From positions 1-8,652 of the forward strand of contig CAMLLA010000167.1 in the NCBI GenBank assembly GCA_946480525.1: a stretch of 8,652 nt of DNA. The letters are read 5' to 3'. This document shows, piece after piece, positions 1 to 4,235 of this stretch; the stretch's first letter is position 1; the number at the start of each line of letters is the position of its first letter. This DNA is from an uncultured Asticcacaulis sp. GTDB taxonomy: Bacteria > Pseudomonadota > Alphaproteobacteria > Caulobacterales > Caulobacteraceae. Below the pieces are notes generated by a model, which saw nothing but the letters and a program-made list of their open reading frames with translations, did no database searches and was not told the DNA's origin. A program made the translations under genes and the position numbers.

Positions 1-434
1 TCATGCCGGGCAAGGTCAATCCGACCCAGTGCGAGGCCCTGACGCAGGTCTGCGTGCAGATCTTCGGCAACCATGCCGCCCTGACCTTTGCCGGTTCGCA
101 AGGCCACTTCGAGCTGAACGTCTTCAATCCGGTCATGGCCTATAACTTCCTGCAAAGCGTGCGCCTGATGGCTGACGCGGCGATCTCGTTCACCGATAAC
201 TGCGTCGTCGGTATCGAACCGCGCCTCGACAACATCAAGCGCGGCCTGGAAAATTCACTGATGCTGGTGACGGCGCTCAATGGCCGTCTTGGCTACGACA
301 TCTGCGCCAAGATCGCCAAGACGGCCCACAAGAACGGCACGACCCTGCGCGATGAAGCCGTCGGCGGCGGCTATCTGACGAACGAAGAGTTCGACCAGTT
401 TGTCCGTCCGGAAAACATGGTCAAGCCAGGCTAA
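1..434 (+). CDS. fumC: Class II fumarate hydratase, C-terminal part (5' end outside window)
   Basis: This is the end of a class II (iron-independent) fumarase, the cytoplasmic TCA-cycle enzyme that interconverts fumarate and L-malate as a homotetramer. The visible frame opens inside the fumarase/aspartase signature: MPGKVNP lies at residues 1-7 of the fragment, the conserved catalytic loop of the superfamily. It continues through the helical bundle ([22 protein letters not shown]) into the small C-terminal fumarase domain, ending [27 protein letters not shown] sequence at a TAA. About 143 residues are present. FumC proteins are usually about 460 residues, so roughly 320 lie upstream of the window. 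The ATG at position 3 is an internal methionine, not a start. The next gene begins within a few bases of the stop, so co-transcription is likely. The superfamily also includes aspartase and argininosuccinate lyase, but the C-terminal sequence fits fumarase. Confidence 0.95.
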   Translation, partial: MPGKVNPTQCEALTQVCVQIFGNHAALTFAGSQGHFELNVFNPVMAYNFLQSVRLMADAAISFTDNCVVGIEPRLDNIKRGLENSLMLVTALNGRLGYDICAKIAKTAHKNGTTLRDEAVGGGYLTNEEFDQFVRPENMVKPG

Positions 435-438
435 GACC

Positions 439-1116
439 TTGGGCTTCGATGCCGGTGTTTTTGCAGAGCGGGGAGCGCTTCTGTTTCCCGCCGTGCTGGA
501 TGCCGCGCAAATCTGCGCGCTGGCCGGCGAACTCGATGCTACTTTGATCGGTGGCCGGCCAGGCAAGCGTCTGACGGGCGGAGACTGGGTTGGCGTACTC
601 AACGACAGGCCCGGCCGTATCGCCTCGATGCTGCTTGGTGAAGCCGCGCGTCCCGTCCGTGTTGTGCCGTTCGATAAGACTGCCGAAACCAACTGGAGCG
701 TCGCCTGGCATCAGGACCGCACCATCGCTGTGAGTGAACGCAAGGACATCGACGGCTTCGGTCCTTGGTCGGTCAAGGACGGCATTATCCATGTCGAACC
801 GCCTGTAGAGATCCTTGAGGGAATGGTAACCTTGCGTCTTCACCTCGATGATTGCTGCGGCGACAACGGCGCGTTGAAGGTTGCCCTTGGCAGTCATCGG
901 CTGGGCGTGGTTCCGGCTCATCGCGCGGCAGGTCTGGCGGACGCCCTGCCTGTCCAGGTTTGTACCGCCCGGGCCGGCGACATCTGGGCCTGCTCTACCC
1001 TTATCCTGCACGCCTCCGAACCTTCGTCCCGGCCCAGCCGGCGGCGCGTGCTGCAAATCGACTATGCGGCTGTCGAATTGCCATTTGGCTTGAAATGGCG
1101 CGGTTTGGACGACTGA
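439..1116 (+). CDS. Phytanoyl-CoA dioxygenase (PhyH) family protein
   Basis: This is a probable Fe(II)/2-oxoglutarate-dependent oxygenase of the PhyH family, with unknown substrate. With the TTG start at 439 it has 225 residues. The metal triad is visible: WHQDRT gives H91 and D93, and the distal histidine is H191 in LILHASEPSS. An arginine cluster at 201-203 sits where the family binds the 2-oxoglutarate carboxylate. GFGPWSVKDG and LRLHLDD..NGALKVALGSHRLG are typical of short bacterial PhyH proteins. There is no ATG near the N-terminus. TTG 439 gives a family-like start (GFDAGVFAERGALLFPAVL), while TTG 400 is also in frame but would overlap fumC by 35 bases. The Shine-Dalgarno sequence is weak (AGG at 428-430), and translation may be coupled to fumC, whose stop lies four bases upstream. 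Family members hydroxylate small metabolites, lipids or natural-product precursors, and nothing here identifies which. Confidence 0.88.
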   Translation: MGFDAGVFAERGALLFPAVLDAAQICALAGELDATLIGGRPGKRLTGGDWVGVLNDRPGRIASMLLGEAARPVRVVPFDKTAETNWSVAWHQDRTIAVSERKDIDGFGPWSVKDGIIHVEPPVEILEGMVTLRLHLDDCCGDNGALKVALGSHRLGVVPAHRAAGLADALPVQVCTARAGDIWACSTLILHASEPSSRPSRRRVLQIDYAAVELPFGLKWRGLDD

Positions 1117-1138
1117 CCGCTTGGCAGACAAGATAAAT

Positions 1139-1162
1139 GGCGCAGAGGGGGATCTCTGCGCC
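1139..1162. terminator. Bidirectional hairpin between convergent genes
   Basis: There is a perfect 9-bp inverted repeat (GGCGCAGAG at 1139-1147, CTCTGCGCC at 1154-1162) with a six-base loop. It lies between the stop of the oxygenase gene (1116, plus strand) and the stop of the small-peptide gene (1190, minus strand). The minus-strand transcript continues into a T-rich ATTTATCTT, a fair Rho-independent tail. The plus-strand tail (CTTATTC) is weaker. It probably terminates both genes. Confidence 0.7.
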
Positions 1163-1189
1163 CTTATTCATGTGCCGGCATGATCTGGA

Positions 1190-1276
1190 TCAGATCGTAC
1201 CGATGGTGACCAGGGCGGCGACCATCATCAGGGTCATGGCGAACAGGCCGGCGGCGGAAGCGATATTGAGTGTCAT
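1190..1276 (-). CDS. 28-residue hydrophobic single-span membrane peptide
   Basis: This short minus-strand reading frame begins with ATG at 1276-1274 and ends with TGA at 1192-1190. It encodes 28 residues. After a short polar start (MTLNIAS) almost the whole chain is hydrophobic (GLFAMTLMMVAALVTIG), so it can form one transmembrane helix with hardly any soluble part. Support for a real gene is the near-perfect Shine-Dalgarno AAGGAG (1284-1289) seven bases before the ATG, a strong hairpin 28 bases past the stop, and an upstream control element shared with the exported GIN gene. The Shine-Dalgarno can pair with a GTCTCC 15 bases upstream, so translation may be regulated. I do not recognise the family. 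It could be a small membrane-protein regulator or a type I toxin-like peptide, but no antisense RNA or known toxin motif is apparent. Its function is unknown. Confidence 0.6.
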   Translation of the reverse strand: MTLNIASAAGLFAMTLMMVAALVTIGTI

Positions 1277-1281
1277 GTGTA

Positions 1282-1308
1282 GTCTCCTTGGTTTGCGTTG
1301 ATGGAGAC
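1282..1308 (-). promoter_or_regulatory. Shine-Dalgarno-sequestering hairpin of the small peptide gene
   Basis: On the minus-strand transcript GTCTCC (1308-1303) is the exact complement of GGAGAC (1287-1282), which contains the core of the ribosome-binding site of the 28-residue peptide. The two are separated by a 15-base loop. When the 6-bp stem forms, the Shine-Dalgarno sequence is masked. This arrangement suits translational control, for example thermal melting, a small RNA or upstream ribosome movement. The stem is seen directly and its regulatory role is inferred. Confidence 0.45.
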
Positions 1309-1311
1309 GTT

Positions 1312-1356
1312 ATGCGCTTCGGGCGTGTATAGTTCAAATTAATACCAAGTCATGAA
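1312..1356 (-). promoter_or_regulatory. Shared upstream element, copy A (small peptide gene)
   Basis: By hand alignment 33 of 45 positions match copy B at 2652-2696, and the core (1334-1356) matches at 20 of 23. On the minus strand the conserved parts are TTCATGACT, then five variable bases, then TTAATTTGA, and further on CCCGA-NN-CGCAT. The element ends 35 bases before the ATG of the 28-residue peptide. It may be a promoter for an alternative sigma factor or a bipartite operator, and it matches no consensus I can name. Around copy A the CATG centre is also flanked by imperfect inverted TTAA-containing arms. Confidence 0.5.
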
Positions 1357-1460
1357 CTCGATTTAATATAATGATTTCAATGTGTTAATATTGCAAATTT
1401 GTAATGTTCGCAAGTGCAGCAAAAAGCCGTAGCGTTTACAGCAGGTTGTGGGGCGCGAAC

Positions 1461-1489
1461 AAAAACGGCGGCCCATAAGAGCCGCCGTT
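1461..1489 (-). terminator. Rho-independent terminator of the GIN-domain gene
   Basis: Read on the minus strand, AACGGCGGC (1489-1481) pairs with GCCGCCGTT (1472-1464) across an eight-base loop. A run of five T residues follows in the transcript. The hairpin begins 21 bases past the stop codon of the gene ending at 1511. This is a textbook intrinsic terminator and separates that gene from the small-peptide gene. Confidence 0.88.
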
Positions 1490-1510
1490 GTATGCCGATG
1501 TCACGTTGGA

Positions 1511-2593
1511 TCAGTTGCCGATATGCATTTCACCAGAGCCGATCATGCGCGATTGCACCGGACCGGTGGCCTTGACGATACTGACGTCACCCGAGCCGTT
1601 ATTGTCGATATTCACCGAGCCGGCGACGCCGCCAAAGCTGACATCGCCTGAGCCGGAACCCCGGATGACGAAGTTGCTGGCCTGCCCGTCTTCGATATTC
1701 ACGTCTCCGGAGCCCGACATGTTCAGGGATGCGGCTCCCAGCAAGCGGCCGATGTTCACATCGCTGGCGCCGTTGTTGACCAGGCTGAAATTGCCCCCGA
1801 TGTGCTGTACGCTCAGGTCGCCAGAGCCATTCAGGCCCGCGTTGAGCGAGCGTACGGTGCCGAGTGACACGTCTCCGGAACCCTGGTTCTTGATGTCTAC
1901 ATTGGCCGCGTTCTGAGCCGAGACATTGCCGGAGCCGCTGACGGTCAGCTTCAGCGACCGAACGGTATCGACGGCGATCGTGCCGGATCCGAGATTGTCG
2001 ATGATGGCGTCACCCGCCTGGGTAACGCGAATATTGCCTGAGCCGGCGTCTATGATGTTGAGCGGGCCGGACACCGGAGCGATCTTCCAGTTGCCGCTGC
2101 CATTCAGGATGAAATCGAGGCTCTTGGCCGGACCGACCTGACCGAAGATATAGGCGCTATCCTTGACCACGGCGTTCTGCGGGACGCGAACGAAGACCAG
2201 TGGCAGCTCATTGACGTCGACCTGACCGATGCCGGAAATGAACACCGAGCCGCGCATCGGGTTCGCACTGTCATCGAGATTGATGCGCAGGTTGAAATTC
2301 ATGCCGCGCGATTTTGAAAGATGACCGTTCAGCACGGTCGTCTGACCGCGCTTGGAGACCATGAGGGTCGGCACCTTGACCTTGCCGTAGCGGACCCGGA
2401 TATCGACGTCGCTGCGCTCTTCCGGTGTGACGACGACGCGGGCCACCATGTCCTTGAACTCGACCTGCGGGCCGTCCGACAGGAGGCGCATCTGGGCCGC
2501 AGCACCGGTAGCCAGAGTCAATGCCAGGACGCTGACCAGTCCTGCGGCGCCAACAGGCCCAGTTCGAAGTGCGGATTTTACGCGATTACGCAT
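1511..2593 (-). CDS. Exported head-GIN (DUF2807) domain protein with GSG repeats
   Basis: This is a 360-residue exported protein of the DUF2807 / putative auto-transporter adhesin head GIN family. The N-terminus is a Sec signal peptide: a basic MRNRVKSALR, a hydrophobic core at about 14-28 and an ATGAAAQ-type cleavage region near residue 33. From residue 165 to the end a repeat of 18-20 residues occurs eleven times, each centred on GSG followed by N/D-V-x-hydrophobic. The GSG positions are near 165, 184, 202, 220, 238, 256, 294, 314, 333 and 352, with a diverged GAS at 275. Such repeats normally build a right-handed beta-solenoid. No outer-membrane barrel or anchor is seen, so it is probably periplasmic or secreted. 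The ATG at 2593 is chosen because it has GGAG at 2600-2603 and gives a clean signal peptide. An earlier TTG at 2677 would fall inside the upstream element. The biological role of this family is not settled, and the adhesin name is weakly supported. Confidence 0.85.
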   Translation of the reverse strand: MRNRVKSALRTGPVGAAGLVSVLALTLATGAAAQMRLLSDGPQVEFKDMVARVVVTPEERSDVDIRVRYGKVKVPTLMVSKRGQTTVLNGHLSKSRGMNFNLRINLDDSANPMRGSVFISGIGQVDVNELPLVFVRVPQNAVVKDSAYIFGQVGPAKSLDFILNGSGNWKIAPVSGPLNIIDAGSGNIRVTQAGDAIIDNLGSGTIAVDTVRSLKLTVSGSGNVSAQNAANVDIKNQGSGDVSLGTVRSLNAGLNGSGDLSVQHIGGNFSLVNNGASDVNIGRLLGAASLNMSGSGDVNIEDGQASNFVIRGSGSGDVSFGGVAGSVNIDNNGSGDVSIVKATGPVQSRMIGSGEMHIGN

Positions 2594-2597
2594 TGTA

Positions 2598-2637
2598 CTC
2601 TCCAATCGCCGTCCGCAATGTCTGGAATCCGGACGGC
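2598..2637 (-). promoter_or_regulatory. 5' leader hairpin and ribosome-binding site of the GIN gene
   Basis: On the transcript GCCGTCCG (2637-2630) pairs perfectly with CGGACGGC (2615-2608) around a 14-base loop. The hairpin stops four bases before the Shine-Dalgarno GGAGAG (2603-2598), which leaves the ribosome-binding site free. It could stabilise the mRNA 5' end or bind a regulator. The structure is visible in the sequence and the function is not known. Confidence 0.45.
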
Positions 2638-2651
2638 TGTTGCTTTTAAGA

Positions 2652-2696
2652 ATGCGGCTCGGGAGGGCTGAAATCAAATTAAAATCGAGTCATGAA
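2652..2696 (-). promoter_or_regulatory. Shared upstream element, copy B (GIN gene)
   Basis: This is the second copy of the element at 1312-1356, in the same orientation and again upstream of a minus-strand gene. The core TTCATGACT-N5-TTAATTTGA occupies 2696-2674 and the CCCGA-NN-CGCAT part lies at 2664-2652. It ends 58 bases before the GIN start codon, with the leader hairpin in between. The preceding gene, yccF, stops at 2740 with no clear T-tailed terminator in the 146-base gap. GIN may therefore have both its own promoter here and some read-through from yccF. Confidence 0.5.
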
Positions 2697-2739
2697 GCAA
2701 TTGTAAGGGTTTCCGTTACGTAATGTCATGAGAGGCCTC

Positions 2740-3138
2740 TTACCGCTTGTCGACAATCGTCTTGCCAACCGGCGCCAGGGCCAGTTGCGCCAGCTGGATA
2801 TCCTTGAGCGCAAAAGGGATGCCGATAATGGTTATCGCCTCGCCAATCGCGATGATCACGTGCGTAAGGGCAATCCACCAGCCGGCGAAGATGAACCAGA
2901 CGATGTTGAGCACCATGCCGAGGCAACCGGTACCGAGATCGCCTTCGCCATTATAGACCTCACGGCTGACGATCTCCCGGCCGAATGGCCAGAAGACGAA
3001 ACCGGCGATGCGCCATGCGGAAAATGCCCATGGCAGGCCGACAATGGTAACGGCGAGAATGGCCCCGCCCAGAAGCCAGGCGCAGCCAGCAACGAAGCCG
3101 CCGAAAACAAGCCAAAGGATATTGAGCACCAACGCCAT
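2740..3138 (-). CDS. yccF: YccF domain inner-membrane protein (two DUF307 repeats)
   Basis: This is a 132-residue integral membrane protein of the YccF family, of unknown function. It is an internal duplication. LNILWLVFGG (5-14) is echoed by LNIVWFIFAG (77-86), and VGLPWAFSAWRIAGFVFWPFGR-type sequence (33-54) is echoed by IGIPFALKDIQLAQ..APVGK (105-126). Each unit contains two hydrophobic stretches separated by the GLP/GIP turn, giving about four membrane segments. A soluble linker (EIVSREVYNGEGDLGTG) joins the units. The length is close to the approximately 148 residues of the E. coli protein. The ATG at 3138 is chosen over upstream in-frame starts because GGAGG lies at 3149-3145, six bases before it. 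It precedes the GIN gene on the same strand. The family assignment is firm, but no biochemical activity can be inferred. Confidence 0.88.
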   Translation of the reverse strand: MALVLNILWLVFGGFVAGCAWLLGGAILAVTIVGLPWAFSAWRIAGFVFWPFGREIVSREVYNGEGDLGTGCLGMVLNIVWFIFAGWWIALTHVIIAIGEAITIIGIPFALKDIQLAQLALAPVGKTIVDKR

Positions 3139-3154
3139 GGGATACCTCCGAAAG

Positions 3155-3186
3155 GGAACCGGTCCGGTTCCGATACGCAAATTATA
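3155..3186 (-). promoter_or_regulatory. yccF promoter -10 box and 17-nt palindromic operator
   Basis: On the minus strand a perfect TATAAT (3186-3181) lies 42 bases before the yccF ATG and would place the transcription start near 3174-3175. No good -35 box sits at normal spacing (TTAACA lies 21 bases upstream), which suggests an activated or regulated promoter. Immediately downstream, 3155-3171 is a perfect palindrome, GGAACCGG-T-CCGGTTCC on the plus strand, from about +3 to +20 and just ahead of the GGAGG. It could be a repressor operator or an mRNA 5'-end hairpin. Confidence 0.5.
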
Positions 3187-3490
3187 GGGCTCTGCGGCGC
3201 GAGGGCATGTTAAATTTCATTTATTTGTATAGGCGACGATAAAGGTATTATTGCCAAATATCATAGCATATTTCCAGTGCTATTTATACTATGCATAAGT
3301 GGTGTTCACTTCCGCAAAGTATTTTTATTATTTGTCGAAGTAGATTTTTGCGAGCAAAATTGTCTCTAATGCGAATTTAAATACTTTAACTGATCGGGTC
3401 TTGGGTATACAGTGTGCGGCGCGTTGGTACCGTAAAGGTTAACGGATCGGGGCAGTCCCATAAATGGGAGATTGCAGAGAGTTTTTTTAA
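3187..3490. other. AT-rich gene-free region between yccF and the DUF4169 gene
   Basis: I see no convincing gene in this divergent spacer. It is much richer in A and T than its surroundings, especially 3210-3395. It holds weak dyads (ATAGCA 3263-3268 with TGCTAT 3278-3283; TTTTGC 3346-3351 with GCAAAA 3354-3359). A possible plus-strand -10, TATACA, lies at 3406-3411 with only a poor -35. A hairpin, TCCCA-TAAATG-region at 3456-3469, is followed by a run of seven T before the DUF4169 start. Confidence 0.4.
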
Positions 3491-3700
3491 ATGACAGAGA
3501 TAATCAATCTCAATAAGGCGCGAAAAGCCAAACGAAAACAAAAGCAAGCCGAGACAGCGGAGAAGAACCGTGTTATCTATGGTTTGCCGGGAAAAACGCG
3601 AAAAGTGGAACGGGACGCGCAAAAACGTCTCCAGGCCCAGTGGGAAGGAAAGCGTTTAAATCCCGTCAGTCCAATAAATGGGGTTGACGAAGAACAATAA
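3491..3700 (+). CDS. DUF4169 family protein
   Basis: This is a small 69-residue basic protein that begins MTEIINLNKARKAKRKQKQ, the characteristic opening of the DUF4169 family of alphaproteobacteria. The first 50 residues are rich in Lys, Arg, Gln, Glu and Ala and look like one long charged helix. The tail (GKRLNPVSPINGVDEEQ) is likely disordered. There is no signal peptide or membrane segment, so it is cytoplasmic, and its charge would allow nucleic-acid or ribosome binding. The Shine-Dalgarno sequence is poor: GAGAG at 3477-3481 is followed by a run of seven T and AA before the ATG. From memory, DUF4169 genes often sit next to an RHH_4 gene, as here (144 bases downstream), and often near fumC, which here is about 3 kb away. 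The function of the family is unknown. Confidence 0.85.
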   Translation: MTEIINLNKARKAKRKQKQAETAEKNRVIYGLPGKTRKVERDAQKRLQAQWEGKRLNPVSPINGVDEEQ

Positions 3701-3739
3701 AAGTTCCCAAATCGACGCCACTCGTACGGTCGTGGTTAA

Positions 3740-3768
3740 ATGGTACCAGGAATACCATGAAATCCTGG
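3740..3768 (+). promoter_or_regulatory. Overlapping inverted repeats with H-type pseudoknot topology
   Basis: ATGGTA (3740-3745) pairs with TACCAT (3753-3758). The loop they enclose contains CCAGGA (3746-3751), which pairs perfectly with TCCTGG (3763-3768). The interleaved order of the two 6-bp stems is that of an H-type pseudoknot, or of two mutually exclusive hairpins. It lies in the leader between the DUF4169 and RHH genes, about 75 bases before the RHH start. A structural or regulatory role is inferred only. Confidence 0.25.
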
Positions 3769-3844
3769 CGGTGGGAGTAAAGCAGGGGATGCAACCAACA
3801 TCTTGCCTGAGGGGGAGCAAAGGTCATGAATCCGGGAGAAAGTC

Positions 3845-4081
3845 ATGCCTGGCCTAAAAAAGAGATCTGTAAACCTGGCCGGACACGCCACATCCGTAGC
3901 CTTGGAACCAGAATTCTGGGCGGTCCTTGAGACCATGTCGAAGGAACGGCGAATCAGTCTGGCCGCACTTATTGCGGAACTCGACTCGCGACGGGGCGAA
4001 AGCCTTTTGGCGTCGTTTTGCCGGCTGTCGGCGCTGGCACACGTCCAGAATATCGGACCAGCCAGACGCAAGCGCGCGTAG
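3845..4081 (+). CDS. Ribbon-helix-helix (RHH_4) domain protein
   Basis: This is a 78-residue protein of the RHH_4 family, which has a ribbon-helix-helix DNA-binding fold. KRSVNLAGHATSVALEP (6-22) forms the family's beta-strand region, EFWAVLETMSKERRI (23-37) the first helix and SLAALIAELDSRRG (38-51) the second helix. The C-terminal part (LLASFCRLSALAHVQNIGPARRKRA) is a little longer and more basic than usual. The ATG at 3845 is preceded by GGAGAA (3835-3840). A stronger Shine-Dalgarno, GGGGGAG (3811-3817), serves an out-of-frame ATG at 3826. RHH proteins act as dimers on operator DNA, often repressing their own gene, but the targets of this family are not known to me. It follows the DUF4169 gene, its frequent neighbour, and is closed by the hairpin at 4112-4137. 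It is most likely a small cytoplasmic transcription regulator. Confidence 0.85.
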   Translation: MPGLKKRSVNLAGHATSVALEPEFWAVLETMSKERRISLAALIAELDSRRGESLLASFCRLSALAHVQNIGPARRKRA

Positions 4082-4111
4082 ATCCACCGTTCTCGCGCAT
4101 CAATAGCCACG

Positions 4112-4137
4112 ACGGCCGGAAGCCTGCTTCCGGCCGT
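4112..4137 (+). terminator. Terminator of the DUF4169-RHH transcript
   Basis: There is a perfect 11-bp stem (ACGGCCGGAAG at 4112-4122, CTTCCGGCCGT at 4127-4137) with a four-base CCTG loop, 30 bases past the RHH stop. The T tail is short (TTTGTG, starting at 4137), but the stem is very stable. It isolates the upstream genes from the helicase promoter. Confidence 0.82.
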
Positions 4138-4200
4138 TTGTGCGCGACTCCCTGATTTTCGCGCCATATGCACAAATGCGCGATCCACGTCACAAAGCCA

Positions 4201-4229
4201 TTGGTGCGGAACATAAGGCGTACTAAATT
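4201..4229 (+). promoter_or_regulatory. Helicase promoter with candidate LexA box
   Basis: TTGGTG (4201-4206) and TAAATT (4224-4229) are -35 and -10 candidates at the ideal spacing of 17. The predicted start site falls at about 4235-4237, on the ATG at 4236. The spacer holds GAAC-ATAAGGC-GTAC (4209-4223), one base from the alphaproteobacterial LexA site GAAC-N7-GAAC. A repressor bound there would cover the promoter. SOS control of uvrD-type genes is known in bacteria. For this gene it is an inference. Confidence 0.45.
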
Positions 4230-4235
4230 GCGCCG

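Noticed and set aside
421..1131. Minus-strand open frame opposite the oxygenase gene
   Set aside because: The plus strand has a clear PhyH domain with metal ligands, while the minus frame has no recognisable domain. It is a shadow of codon bias.
1488..1916. Plus-strand open frame opposite the GIN gene, rich in SPEP-type repeats
   Set aside because: The repeats are the reverse reading of the GSG repeats of the true gene. There is no start context and no independent support.
2593..2677. Longer N-terminus for the GIN protein from TTG 2677
   Set aside because: It would bury the signal peptide behind 28 polar residues, ignore the GGAG before ATG 2593, and run through both the shared element and the leader hairpin.
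2731..2740. Ten-base palindrome AGAGGCCTCT over the yccF stop as a terminator
   Set aside because: It has no loop and no following T tract, so it cannot act as an intrinsic terminator. It is probably chance.
3395..3470. Possible tRNA or structured RNA upstream of the DUF4169 gene
   Set aside because: I could not form an acceptor stem, anticodon arm and T arm at the correct spacing. Only one small hairpin is present.
3386..3622. Minus-strand frame opposite the start of the DUF4169 gene
   Set aside because: It overlaps the recognisable DUF4169 coding region antisense and shows no family features.
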